A stretch of 64,000 nt of DNA from Hominenteromicrobium sp900549945 (GCA_902472305.1 CABRNK010000006.1:1-64000), one strand, 5' to 3'; counted from the stretch's first letter, positions 6,745 through 16,620 are shown. Translations and numbers: made by a program. The notes: generated by a model not told the origin, from the letters alone.

Positions 6745-8020
6745 AACAGTTTTGAGCCATGTGAAAAGGCTTTCCGCGGTGAACGGGCGCAAGGATATCA
6801 TGCCTCTTTCCTGGGTCACATACCCGGGAACGCACTGCCCGCTGTTCGGCGCGGCGCTCACGGTGCGCCAGCTGAAAAACGCGGTGATGCTGGTGATCGG
6901 CACGGAGGAGTGCACCTATTACACCAAGAGCCTTTCGCTCGTCTACGGGGAGTTCGGCGGTCTGGACGGCCGCTGCCTCTCCTTCGTAATGGACAAGCAC
7001 GACGTGACGTTCGGCTGCAAGGAGAAGCTGGAGCGGGCGGCGCAGGAGCTGGTCGAGGAATACGCGCCCGAGGCGGTGTTCCTCGTGACGACCTGCGTGC
7101 CCGAAATGACGGGCGAGGACATCGATTCCGCCGCGGAAAGCCTGTGGAAGGCCCACGGCATTCCGTTTCTCCCGGTGCACACCGATCATTTCCGCTGCGA
7201 CGGGCACCTCTCCGGCATCCAAAACGTCTGGGCCGCCTGTGCGGCGCTGATGGAGCCGAGCGCGCCGGTGAACGGCGTGAACCTGCTCGGAAAAAAGGCC
7301 GGGCGCAGCGAGCTCGCGCGCCTCTTAGAGGCGGCCGGCGTCGCCGTGCACCGCACGCTGCCCTCCGACTGCAGCCTTGAGGAGATCAAAAGCGCGCCGG
7401 CGGCAAGGCTGAACATCGTGTGCAGCAAGCAGGGGCTTCTGCTCGCCAAGGAGATGCAGCGGTGCTTCGGCACGCCGTGGGTTTCCTTTTACGACCGCTG
7501 CCGCCCGGCGGAGATCGAGGAGGGCTACGGCATGCTGTTCGAGCTGCTCGGAAAACCCGTGCCGGCGGAGGTCGCCGAAAAAGCGCAGCGGCTGCGGGAG
7601 AAGCTGGCGCTCGCCGAAGGAAATCTGCGCGGCGGCACGTTCATCTTGGGCAACTCGTCGGTGGAGCCCTTCGTGCTGGCTTCCTTTTTCGCGGAGCTCG
7701 GCATGGAACCGCTGCTGATTCAGGCCAAGGAGTTCGAGGCGTCCGACGCCGCCCATAAGGAAATTATCCTCGGGCAGGGAATGGACCCCTACGTCTCCCA
7801 GTCGGCGAATCTCGCCGCGATGGCGGGAATCTACGGCCTGCTCAAGCCGTGCCTGTATCTGGGGCCGGCCGAGCGCGACATCCTTCTGCAGCACCGGATC
7901 GTCGGGATCGGGCTGCCGAAGGCCGGGCAGATGCTGGGGTTCGAGCTTGCGGAGCACATGCTCGACTGCTTCACAGCGGGAATGGAACGCCGCAGACAGA
8001 TAAAGGAGAATGAGATATGA
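6734..8020 (+). CDS. NifD/NifK-like subunit with three cluster cysteines
   Basis: Predicted product of 428 residues of the nitrogenase component 1 superfamily. Cys35 (GTHCPLFGA), Cys60 (GTEECTYY) and Cys121 (VTTCVPEMTGEDI) are spaced 25 and 61 apart. This matches the three cysteines that hold the P-cluster in NifD/NifK and the NB-cluster in BchN. The DVTFGCKEKL segment corresponds to the family's DVVFGG block. It overlaps the ABC ATPase gene by 11 bases and the next gene by 4. It would pair with the downstream subunit and receive electrons from the NifH-like protein. It is shorter than true NifD (~480-490) and I do not see the FeMo-cofactor Cys/His environment. The substrate is unknown. Confidence 0.88.
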   Translation: MQDKTVLSHVKRLSAVNGRKDIMPLSWVTYPGTHCPLFGAALTVRQLKNAVMLVIGTEECTYYTKSLSLVYGEFGGLDGRCLSFVMDKHDVTFGCKEKLERAAQELVEEYAPEAVFLVTTCVPEMTGEDIDSAAESLWKAHGIPFLPVHTDHFRCDGHLSGIQNVWAACAALMEPSAPVNGVNLLGKKAGRSELARLLEAAGVAVHRTLPSDCSLEEIKSAPAARLNIVCSKQGLLLAKEMQRCFGTPWVSFYDRCRPAEIEEGYGMLFELLGKPVPAEVAEKAQRLREKLALAEGNLRGGTFILGNSSVEPFVLASFFAELGMEPLLIQAKEFEASDAAHKEIILGQGMDPYVSQSANLAAMAGIYGLLKPCLYLGPAERDILLQHRIVGIGLPKAGQMLGFELAEHMLDCFTAGMERRRQIKENEI

Positions 8021-9261
8021 GCTTGTGCAGGCATTTTCCGGTTCCGTCGGACCGGATGGGGATCATCTGGAGCGTGCTCCCGATTCGGGACTGCGCCGTC
8101 ATCGAATACGGCCCGGCGGGAACGACGCACTACGGTGCAGAAATCATCATGGATTACGGCATAGAGATCCATAAGAACCTCTTCTGCACGCATGTGGATG
8201 AGAACGACATCGTTATGGGCGACATCTCCCGGCTGGAGCAGGCGATTCTCGAGGTGGACGCAAGCTGCCGCCCAAAGTGCATTTTTGTGGTCGGCTCGTC
8301 CTTGACCTCCGTGATCGGCGCGGACATCCGCGGGCTGTGCCGCATGCTGCAGGGGCAGGTGGAAAGCCTGCTGGTGCCCTTTGAGCACGGCGGGTTTAGA
8401 GGCGACTACAGCCTCGGCATCGCCGATGCGCTCGAGGCCGCGGCGGAGGCCATCGCCTGCCCGCCGGCGGAGAAAAAGCCGGGCGCCTTCAACGTGATCG
8501 GCGCGTGTTACGACGCTTTCCGCGTCGGCTCCGATACGGCGGAGATCTGCCGGCTGATGAAGGCCGCGTTCGGCATGGAGCCGGCCTGCATTCTGCCGTA
8601 TGCGTGCGGCTATGACGATGTGCGGCGGTGCACGGAAGCGGAGATCTCGCTCGTGCTGCGGCAGGAGGGGCTTCGCGCCGCGGCGGTCATCGAGAAAAAG
8701 GGCGGCGGCGCGCCGGTCTATGGGGCGCCCTACGGCTACGAGGGCACAAAGGCGTGGATCGACCGGGTGGCAGAGGCGCTCGGCCGCGCGCCGGACCCTG
8801 CGTTTCAGAGTGCGCTCGACCAAAAGCTCGTGTGGGCGCGGGGCAAGGAGAGCGAGCTGCGCTGCTCGGGGCTGCCGATGCGGGCGGTCATCGAGGGAAA
8901 CGAGATGCAGGCGGCCGGTATCGGCCGGTTCCTGCACGATGAGCTCGGCATGGAGGTGCAGGGCCTTTTGACCCACAGCGCAAAGGGCATGGAAAACGTG
9001 CCGGCTTGGTGCAGCTTCCTGCCGGAAAAGGAAAAGCTCGACCTCCTGCGCGGCAGCACCGGCACGCTGGTGCTCGGCAGCGACGAAACGCTTTCCCAGG
9101 CGCCGGCGGGAAACACGCTGGTGCAGATCGGCTTCCCCGCAAGGGAAACCATCGTGGTGGCGGAGCATCTGCCGATCATGGGGCTGCGCGGCGCGGATTG
9201 GCTGATGGAATCCATCCTCAGCTATTACAATAAGCGAGTCGTATCGATGATGATGCAGTAG
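8017..9261 (+). CDS. NifD/NifK-like subunit lacking the usual cluster cysteines
   Basis: Predicted product of 414 residues of the same superfamily. ENDIVMGDISRLEQAILEV matches the DVVFGGEKKL region, and IFVVGSSLTSVIGADI matches the partner's TTCVPEMTGEDI. Here the third cysteine is Ser95, and the GPAGC-type cysteine is replaced by Thr36 (EYGPAGTTHYG). Cys4, Cys26 and Cys57 are nearby alternatives. The pattern recalls DPOR, where one subunit gives three Cys and the other a single non-equivalent ligand. The ATGA overlap with the preceding gene implies coupled translation and a fixed ratio. It is the last gene of the operon. Confidence 0.82.
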   Translation: MSLCRHFPVPSDRMGIIWSVLPIRDCAVIEYGPAGTTHYGAEIIMDYGIEIHKNLFCTHVDENDIVMGDISRLEQAILEVDASCRPKCIFVVGSSLTSVIGADIRGLCRMLQGQVESLLVPFEHGGFRGDYSLGIADALEAAAEAIACPPAEKKPGAFNVIGACYDAFRVGSDTAEICRLMKAAFGMEPACILPYACGYDDVRRCTEAEISLVLRQEGLRAAAVIEKKGGGAPVYGAPYGYEGTKAWIDRVAEALGRAPDPAFQSALDQKLVWARGKESELRCSGLPMRAVIEGNEMQAAGIGRFLHDELGMEVQGLLTHSAKGMENVPAWCSFLPEKEKLDLLRGSTGTLVLGSDETLSQAPAGNTLVQIGFPARETIVVAEHLPIMGLRGADWLMESILSYYNKRVVSMMMQ

Positions 9262-9299
9262 GCGCGGAACGCTTCCCGCCGGCCGGGAAAAATCAGCGG

Positions 9300-9328
9300 T
9301 TGCCGGCGCAGGCAGCTTGTGGTAGAAT
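9300..9328 (+). promoter_or_regulatory. Promoter of the GH25 gene
   Basis: TTGCCG (9300-9305) and TAGAAT (9323-9328) are separated by 17 bases, 50 bases before the lysozyme ATG. It separates this gene from the nitrogenase-like operon. Confidence 0.65.
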
Positions 9329-9378
9329 AATATACAGCAGGCAATCGGATTTTTGCGCCGTCAGGCATCGAGGGGAAT

Positions 9379-10143
9379 ATGAAATCGAAATGTATTCGCA
9401 CGCTTGCCGCCGTTTTGCTGGCCGCCTTGATTTTAGCGGCCGCTGCGGCGGCGCTCGTGTATAACGGAGTGATTCTGCTCAACCGGCCGTCTAAGGCGGC
9501 GTATCCCGTCCGCGGGGTAGACGTTTCCTCCTATCAGGGCGATATAGACTGGGCGGTCCTTTCCGCGCAGGGCGTTGATTTCGCGTTTATCAAGGCCACC
9601 GAGGGAAGCGGTATGGTGGACCCCTGCTTTGCGTATAATTTTTCCGAGGCGCAGCAGTGCGGCATTGCCGTCGGGGCATACCATTTTTTCAGCTTCGATA
9701 GTGCAGGGCGTACGCAGGCGGAAAATTATATCGAGGCGGTAGAGCCCTTTGCGGGCATGCTGCCGCCGGTGATCGACCTCGAATTTTATGGGGATAAGGC
9801 ATGGAACCCGCCGGAGCGGGAAGCTGTAGAGCGCGAGCTGGGCGCGATGCTCTCGGCGCTCGAGGCGTATTATGGGCTGAAGCCGGTGATCTACGCCACC
9901 GAAAGCGCATATGCCCGATACCTCTCGGGCGGATATGCGGAATACGATGTCTGGATTCGGAACGTGTGGACGCAGCCGCGGCTGGACGACGGCCGGGAAT
10001 GGACCTTTTGGCAGTATGCGGACCGGGAAAGGCTTGCGGGCTACGAGGGCGAGGAGCGGTTCATCGACGTCAATGTGTTTCGCGGCAGCCGGGCGGAATT
10101 TCAGCAGTACGCGCGGTTTTCGCAGCAGGATCAGCAGGAATAA
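9379..10143 (+). CDS. GH25 family lysozyme, membrane-anchored
   Basis: Predicted product of 254 residues. An N-terminal hydrophobic segment (about residues 8-32) exports or anchors it. The rest is a GH25 muramidase barrel: GVDVSSYQGDIDW with Asp48, FIKATEGSG, VGAYHFF, and the catalytic DLEFY with Asp133 and Glu135. It should cleave the MurNAc-GlcNAc bond of peptidoglycan at the cell surface. No cell-wall binding repeats follow, so the membrane segment probably keeps it in place. It has its own promoter and a strong terminator. Confidence 0.92.
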   Translation: MKSKCIRTLAAVLLAALILAAAAAALVYNGVILLNRPSKAAYPVRGVDVSSYQGDIDWAVLSAQGVDFAFIKATEGSGMVDPCFAYNFSEAQQCGIAVGAYHFFSFDSAGRTQAENYIEAVEPFAGMLPPVIDLEFYGDKAWNPPEREAVERELGAMLSALEAYYGLKPVIYATESAYARYLSGGYAEYDVWIRNVWTQPRLDDGREWTFWQYADRERLAGYEGEERFIDVNVFRGSRAEFQQYARFSQQDQQE

Positions 10144-10152
10144 AATAGAATT

Positions 10153-10188
10153 GCGAGCCCCGGATACAACCGTGTATCCGGGGCTCGC
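10153..10188. terminator. Strong hairpin terminator between convergent genes
   Basis: A perfect 16-bp stem (10153-10168 with 10173-10188) with loop ACCG starts with GCGAGCCCCGGATACA. T-rich sequence follows on both strands, so it probably serves the lysozyme gene and the convergent small HTH gene. Confidence 0.88.
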
Positions 10189-10278
10189 TTTATCGGTGTG
10201 CGCGCAGTGCCGTGCCCGGCGGGCAGGGTGCGCGGCTGGCCGCCCAGCATCTCTTTTTGGAGACGGCGGCAGGGGGAA

Positions 10279-10542
10279 CTATTGGCCGGCCTTCAAGACG
10301 GCGTCCATGCGCCGGAACAGCGCTGCGAGAAAGGCGAACGGATGCGGGCAGCCGCGGTACAGGAAAAGCAGGAGCGTGACGGTGCTGCAGCAGGATCGCC
10401 CGCTCTCCAGATCGGCGTAGGCGCGCGGACTCATCTCGAGCAGTGCCGCCATCTCCTCCTGCGTGCGCCCTGCCTGATCCCTCGCCCGCAGCAGCTCACA
10501 GCGGAAATAATTCTTGAATTCGGAATAAATTTTGTCTCTCAT
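10279..10542 (-). CDS. Small XRE-like helix-turn-helix protein
   Basis: Predicted product of 87 residues. Residues ~17-52 (ELLRARDQAGRTQEEMAALLEMSPRAYADLESGR) match the XRE/Cro helix-turn-helix: TQEEMAALL is the first helix and SPRAYADLESGR the recognition helix. The C-terminal part is hydrophobic and Cys-containing, with no known domain. The start at 10542 was chosen over an ATG three codons upstream because AAGGAAGG (10551-10558, minus strand) is 8 bases away. A perfect palindrome lies just upstream of the ribosome-binding site, which suggests autoregulation. It stands alone, so it is not obviously part of a toxin-antitoxin pair. Confidence 0.75.
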   Translation of the reverse strand: MRDKIYSEFKNYFRCELLRARDQAGRTQEEMAALLEMSPRAYADLESGRSCCSTVTLLLFLYRGCPHPFAFLAALFRRMDAVLKAGQ

Positions 10543-10561
10543 GGAAAGCACCTTCCTTTAC

Positions 10562-10579
10562 AGAATTTGTCAAAATTCT
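10562..10579 (-). promoter_or_regulatory. Palindromic operator candidate upstream of the HTH gene
   Basis: The arms AGAATTT and AAATTCT (7 bp, perfect) flank GTCA. The site is 3 bases from the ribosome-binding site of the HTH gene, inside its leader. A -10-like TATAAG on the minus strand is at 10594-10599. XRE repressors typically bind such short palindromes. Confidence 0.5.
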
Positions 10580-10900
10580 ACAAGGAATCTGCGCCTTATA
10601 CTACGGAGAATTCAATGGAAAATACTCATGCCGCAAAAGAAAAGCATCTGTCTCCGCACAACGCGGAAAACAGATGCTGAAATGGCATAAACGATCCAAA
10701 ACGAGAGAGAGGAGAAAGGACGCGGACTGTGCTTTCCCGCGCGTTGGCTGCGTGCCGGAAGGCGCCGCGCGACGAAAGCCGGGGCAGAAAAGGCACGGCT
10801 CCGCATGCTGATAATGTGATACTTTATAAAGACCGGTGAAAATGGATATAAAGCCTTTATGATTCGGAAAAACGAACTTTATTTTTTGTGGGATGCGGAT
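10580..10900. other. Intergenic region with a minus-strand terminator-like hairpin
   Basis: No gene is supported here. A two-part hairpin runs 10643-10678: AGCATCTGT/ACAGATGCT with an inner CCGC/GCGG. On the minus strand it is followed by a T-rich run, so it could terminate leftward transcription from the amidohydrolase gene at 10901-11554. The remainder (10680-10890) shows no coding signal; a small palindrome GGATGCG/CGCATCC overlaps the end of that gene. Confidence 0.5.
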
Positions 10901-11554
10901 TTACGCATCCGCGGCAAGGGCGAGAAAGGCGCGGAAAATGGCCTCGCCGTCCACCGTATCCGGGCGGCGGTGCTGAAAGCCCATACGCTCGGGGTGGAAC
11001 TGCACGCCGATGACACGGCCGTTTTCGTGGATGATCCCCTCGTTCACGCCGTCGGGGCTGACGCAGGCGGCGAGCAGTCCCCGGCCGAGCTGGCCTGCCG
11101 CCTGATGGTGCGCGCTGTTCACGGAAAACGCATCGCCGTACAGCGCCTGCAGGAACGGGTGGCAGGCGCGGACGGCGTGCACGTTATCGCCCGCCTCACC
11201 GCGGTCGACGTGGCGCGCCGGCTCGGCAACGTCCTGAATCAGATCGCCGCCGAATGCGACGTTCAGCACCTGATGCCCGCGGCAGATGCCGAGGACCGGC
11301 CGGCCGCTCGAGAAAAAACGACGCACCAGCGTGAGCTCATCGCGGTCGCGGCTGTCGTCGATGCCGCGGCTCGCCGTGTTCGCCTGCCCGTAGAGGGCGG
11401 GATTCAGGTCCGCGCCGCCCGGCAGGAGCAGCGCGCCGCAGCGCTCGGCGTCCCTGAGATCCATAGAGAGCACCGGCTGCGCGCCGCAGGCGGCGAGCGC
11501 GGCCGTGTAGTTTGCGAAATCGCCGCGGTTTCCGCGGATAAAAACAGTTTTCAT
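10901..11554 (-). CDS. Gamma-glutamyl-gamma-aminobutyrate hydrolase family peptidase (C26)
   Basis: Predicted product of 217 residues with a class I glutamine amidotransferase-like fold. Cys91 in GICRGHQ is the nucleophile; His187 and Glu189 in GVQFHPE complete the triad. LLPGGADLNPALYG matches the PuuD-like C26 subgroup, which hydrolyses gamma-glutamyl amide bonds. The start at 11554 (MKTVFIRGN) was chosen because AAAGGGATGG precedes it; the longer open frame upstream contains the divergent promoter. Length is a little below the usual ~240-250 residues. The real substrate is not evident from the neighbours. Confidence 0.87.
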   Translation of the reverse strand: MKTVFIRGNRGDFANYTAALAACGAQPVLSMDLRDAERCGALLLPGGADLNPALYGQANTASRGIDDSRDRDELTLVRRFFSSGRPVLGICRGHQVLNVAFGGDLIQDVAEPARHVDRGEAGDNVHAVRACHPFLQALYGDAFSVNSAHHQAAGQLGRGLLAACVSPDGVNEGIIHENGRVIGVQFHPERMGFQHRRPDTVDGEAIFRAFLALAADA

Positions 11555-11667
11555 GTGTGGCCATCCCTTTCTGGAAGATGTGAAATCGGCGCGCAGACCG
11601 GCGGCAGACGGTACGCGCGGGTGCTGTCTGCAAAAAAACAGAAAAAATTCAGTTTTATGTATGGAAT

Positions 11668-11697
11668 AGTATAGCACCGATGTGGTATACTTTACAA
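11668..11697. promoter_or_regulatory. Overlapping divergent promoters
   Basis: Minus strand: TTGTAA (11692-11697) and TATACT (11668-11673) at 18-base spacing drive the C26 gene. Plus strand: TATACT at 11686-11691 lies before the VanY-like gene, without a clear -35. The two core promoters overlap, so their use may be mutually exclusive. Confidence 0.5.
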
Positions 11698-11768
11698 GAT
11701 CATCCGGCGCGGCACGGTCTCGTGCGCTGCCGCGCGGAGAACTTAAGCATAAGCGCCGGTATGGAAGG

Positions 11769-12650
11769 ATGGGCATTCAGGTGGAGCCAAAATGGAAAGA
11801 GATAATACTGCGGGAAAAAGAAAAGGCGGCGGGCACAGGGGGCAGAAGCCGGAAAAACGGGATTTACGCCGTCGTGCAGCGCCGGCAGGCCGTGACCGGC
11901 CTGTCGGTTGCATTCGGCATTTTGATCGCGCTGGGCATCACGGCCATGCTCGCGGCGCCGCATATGAGCGACGCGCCGATTCAGGCCGCCGCGCCGGTGG
12001 CGCAGGAAACGGCGGCGCCGTCCGAGGTCTCCGCCGTGCCGTCGGCAGCGCCCGCGCCGGCGGTCATCGACGAGAATTACGTGCAGCTCGAGGACTGGGC
12101 GCTTGTGCTCGTCAACGACACTGTCGCGCTGCCGGCGGACTTTGAGGTTGCGCCGACGCTTTACGGCAGCGAGCAGGTCAATTCCAAGATCTATTCGGCA
12201 CTGAGCGATATGCTCGCCGCCGCCGCGGCCGATGGCATTCAGGACATCTGGGTGGCCTCGGCCTACCGCAGCGTGGAGGATCAGGAGAGCATTCTGGAAA
12301 GTGCCATCCAGAACCGTATGCGCGATTACGGCATGACGCGCGAGGAGGCGGAGCAGAACGCGCTTTTGACAATTCAGGAGCCGGGGCACAGCGAGCACCA
12401 CACGGGCCTCGCCGTGGACTTCAACAACGTGGCGAGCGATTTTGAGGAAACGGACGCCTACGCGTGGCTGATGGAAAACGCGGAAAACTACGGCTTTGTC
12501 AAGCGCTATCCGGCGGACAAGGAGGACATCACCGGCATCGACTACGAGTGCTGGCACTTCCGCTACGTGGGGCGCGACAACGCCATCGCGATGAACGACC
12601 TCAACATGTGCCTCGAGGAATATGTGCTCTACCTGAAGAATCAGGCGTAA
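11769..12650 (+). CDS. D-alanyl-D-alanine carboxypeptidase, VanY type (M15B)
   Basis: Predicted product of 293 residues. A membrane segment at about residues 41-62 is followed by an Ala/Pro/Glu-rich linker and a VanY domain. The zinc-site motif SxHxxGxAxD is intact as SEHHTGLAVD (His210, Asp217), and the third ligand is His263 in CWHFRYVG; VASAYRSVEDQ supplies the substrate-side arginine. It would trim the terminal D-Ala of peptidoglycan stem peptides outside the membrane. The start is uncertain: ATG 11769 lies right after GGAAGG, and GTG 11781 is better spaced from it. A clearly related but ligand-less copy lies at 30724-31605. Confidence 0.88.
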   Translation: MGIQVEPKWKEIILREKEKAAGTGGRSRKNGIYAVVQRRQAVTGLSVAFGILIALGITAMLAAPHMSDAPIQAAAPVAQETAAPSEVSAVPSAAPAPAVIDENYVQLEDWALVLVNDTVALPADFEVAPTLYGSEQVNSKIYSALSDMLAAAAADGIQDIWVASAYRSVEDQESILESAIQNRMRDYGMTREEAEQNALLTIQEPGHSEHHTGLAVDFNNVASDFEETDAYAWLMENAENYGFVKRYPADKEDITGIDYECWHFRYVGRDNAIAMNDLNMCLEEYVLYLKNQA

Positions 12651-12665
12651 AGACAGGGGAAAGGC

Positions 12666-12696
12666 GGGGAAAACGCGCTTTTCCCCGATTTTTTTA
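12666..12696 (+). terminator. Rho-independent terminator after the VanY-type gene
   Basis: GGGGAAAA (12666-12673) pairs with TTTTCCCC (12679-12686), followed by GA and a run of seven to eight T. It separates the VanY-type gene from gltX. Confidence 0.88.
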
Positions 12697-12725
12697 TTGC
12701 AAATTTTGCGCGGCGGTTATATAAT
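12697..12725 (+). promoter_or_regulatory. Promoter of gltX-glnS
   Basis: TTGCAA (12697-12702) and TATAAT (12720-12725) are exactly 17 bases apart, directly after the preceding terminator. No T-box leader fits in the 40-base untranslated region. Confidence 0.8.
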
Positions 12726-12766
12726 AAACTCTATATATTGGTATTCTGACAGGATTGGTGATTTTT

Positions 12767-14218
12767 ATGGTACGCACACGCTTTGCGCCGAGCCCGACCG
12801 GCTTCATGCACGTCGGCAACCTCAGAACGGCGCTGTACGAGTATCTCGTCGCGAAATCGCAGGGCGGCACCTTTGTGCTGCGCATCGAGGATACGGACCA
12901 AGAGCGCTACGTGGAGGGCGCGACCGATGTGATCTACCGCACGCTGCAGCAGGTGGGCCTCAAGCACGACGAGGGTCCGGATGTCGGCGGCGCATACGGC
13001 CCGTATATCCAAAGCGAGCGCAAGGCGCTCTATAAGCCCTACGCGGAGCAGCTCGTCAGAGAGGGCAAGGCGTACTACTGCTTCTGCACGAAGGAGCGCC
13101 TCGAATCGATCCACACGGCGGATTCTTTCGGCGGCTACGACCGCCACTGCCGCGACCTGCCGCAGGAGGAAGTGCAGCGCCTGCTCGACGCGGGCACGCC
13201 GCACGTCATCCGCCAGAAAATGCCGCTCGACGGCGCGACCTCGTTTGAGGATGCGGTGTACGGCACGATCACGATCGAGAATAAGGAGATCGAGGACCAG
13301 ATCCTGCTGAAGTCGGACGGCTACCCGACGTACAATTTTGCAAATGTCATCGACGACCACCTGATGCACATCACGTACGTCGTGCGCGGCTGCGAGTATC
13401 TGACCTCCACGCCGAAGTACAATTTGCTCTACGAGGCGTTCGGCTGGGAGAAGCCGACCTACGTGCACCTGCCGCTGATCATGGGCAAAAACGAGGACGG
13501 CTCGGTTTCAAAGCTCTCAAAGCGCCACGGCTCCACGAGCTTTCAGGGGCTGCTCGACGAGGGCTACCTCGCCCCGGTCATCACGAATTACATCGCGCTG
13601 CTCGGCTGGTGCCCGAAGGACAATCAGGAGATCTTTACGCTCGAGGAGCTCGAAAAGGCGTTCTCGATCGACGGCATCAGCAAGTCGCCGGCCGTTTTCG
13701 ACTACGACAAGCTGCTGTGGTTCAACGGCGAATACATCCGCAGCATGGACGCGGAGACGTTCCGCGAAAACGCGATGCCGCAGTACCGCGCGGTGTTCGG
13801 TGATGCGGAAAAGCCTTGGGATGTGCTCGACGCGATCTTGCAGCCGCGCATCTCGAAATTCAGCGAGATTCCGGCGCTGCTCTCGTTCTTTAAGGCGCTG
13901 CCCGACTATGCCGCCGACCTCTTTGTGAACAAGAAGAGCAAGACGAACCTCGAAAATTCCCCCGAAATGCTGAAAGCGGCGATAGAGACGCTCGGGCAGC
14001 TCGGCGACTGGCAGATCGACTCGATTCACGCGGCGCTGATCGAGCTCGCGCAGCAGCTCGGCGTTAAGAACGGCACGCTGCTCTGGCCCGTGCGCATCGC
14101 GGCGGCGGGCCAGACCGTCACCCCCGGCGGCGCGATGGAGATTCTCGCCGTGCTCGGCCGCGACGAGGCGCTGCGCCGCCTTGCCGTCGGCCTCGAAAAA
14201 CTGACAGCAGCCCGATAA
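12767..14218 (+). CDS. gltX: Glutamyl-tRNA synthetase
   Basis: Predicted product of 483 residues, normal for bacterial GluRS. The class I signature is HVGN in PSPTGFMHVGNLRTAL, and the KMSKS equivalent is KLSKRHG. It charges tRNA-Glu with glutamate in the cytoplasm. The start at ATG 12767 was chosen; AGGA lies 12 bases before it, and a longer in-frame start would enter the leader. The next gene is glnS, 24 bases downstream, so both related synthetases are co-transcribed. Confidence 0.97.
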   Translation: MVRTRFAPSPTGFMHVGNLRTALYEYLVAKSQGGTFVLRIEDTDQERYVEGATDVIYRTLQQVGLKHDEGPDVGGAYGPYIQSERKALYKPYAEQLVREGKAYYCFCTKERLESIHTADSFGGYDRHCRDLPQEEVQRLLDAGTPHVIRQKMPLDGATSFEDAVYGTITIENKEIEDQILLKSDGYPTYNFANVIDDHLMHITYVVRGCEYLTSTPKYNLLYEAFGWEKPTYVHLPLIMGKNEDGSVSKLSKRHGSTSFQGLLDEGYLAPVITNYIALLGWCPKDNQEIFTLEELEKAFSIDGISKSPAVFDYDKLLWFNGEYIRSMDAETFRENAMPQYRAVFGDAEKPWDVLDAILQPRISKFSEIPALLSFFKALPDYAADLFVNKKSKTNLENSPEMLKAAIETLGQLGDWQIDSIHAALIELAQQLGVKNGTLLWPVRIAAAGQTVTPGGAMEILAVLGRDEALRRLAVGLEKLTAAR

Positions 14219-14242
14219 TTTCTGAAAGGTACGGTTACAAAT

Positions 14243-15928
<1,686 letters not shown>

Positions 15929-16026
15929 GCGGCCTTCGCCCGCGCGGGCGAGCGCTGCGTAAATCGATTCTATAGAGCAAGGGCCGCGGCAGTGCGGTCT
16001 TTTGCTTTATGCGGGAGGAAAAGAGC

Positions 16027-16575
16027 ATGGATGCGCGCATCATTTTGATTTCCGGCGCCTGCGGCACGGGCAAAACGACCGTTGTCCGGCTTCTGGCGGA
16101 GCGAGCGGCCGCCGCACGGGCGGTGCACCTGCACACCGACGATTTCTACGGCTGCATCCGCAAGGGCTATATCCCGCCGTGGCAGGCGGGCAGCAAGGCG
16201 CAGAACGAGACGGCCTCGGCGGCCGCAGCCGCTGCCGCGGAGCAGTTCGCGGCCGGCGGCTTTGAGGTCTATGTGGACGGCGTGATCGGTCCGTGGCTTC
16301 TCACACCGTGGCGCGGGCTCGCCGCGCACGGCTTCGACGTGCGGTACATCGTGCTGCGCCCTGATGCGGAAACCGCGGTGCGCCGCGCGGCGGAAAGGCC
16401 GAAAAACGTGAAAATGCCGCTCGAGGACGGCGTCGTGCGGCAGATGTGGGCGGCCTTTGCCGATCTCGGTCTGTATGCGGCACATGCCGCGGACACATCG
16501 GCGCAGACGGCGGAGGAAACGGCGGCACACCTCAGCAGCCTGCTCGAGCAGGGCGGCTTCCGCCTTTTCGGGTAA
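16027..16575 (+). CDS. Small P-loop kinase-like ATPase
   Basis: Predicted product of 182 residues. Walker A GACGTGKTT lies at residues ~10-18, HTDDFYGCI resembles the acceptor-site region of nucleoside or shikimate-type kinases, and IVLRPDAETAVRRAAERP looks like an arginine-rich lid. It belongs to the broad AAA_33/uridine-kinase-like superfamily; the substrate cannot be named. The start at 16027 was chosen for GGGAGG at 16012-16017. It lies alone between glnS and birA. Confidence 0.72.
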   Translation: MDARIILISGACGTGKTTVVRLLAERAAAARAVHLHTDDFYGCIRKGYIPPWQAGSKAQNETASAAAAAAAEQFAAGGFEVYVDGVIGPWLLTPWRGLAAHGFDVRYIVLRPDAETAVRRAAERPKNVKMPLEDGVVRQMWAAFADLGLYAAHAADTSAQTAEETAAHLSSLLEQGGFRLFG

Positions 16576-16579
16576 GCGA

Positions 16580-16614
16580 AGCCCCGGCGGGAATGCCTGC
16601 CGGGGCTGTTTTTT
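16580..16614 (+). terminator. Rho-independent terminator
   Basis: AGCCCCGGC (16580-16588) pairs with GCCGGGGCT (16599-16607), followed by G and six T. It ends the kinase-like gene before the birA promoter. Confidence 0.87.
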
Positions 16615-16620
16615 GCAGTA

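Noticed and set aside
2978..9261. Nitrogen-fixation operon
   Set aside because: NifH- and NifD/K-like proteins are present, but nifB, nifE, nifN and nifV are absent and the subunits are short, with the second lacking cluster cysteines. An importer is inserted among them.
12726..12766. T-box leader for the gltX-glnS operon
   Set aside because: The leader is only about 40 bases and lacks any T-box sequence; argS and its operon also show none.
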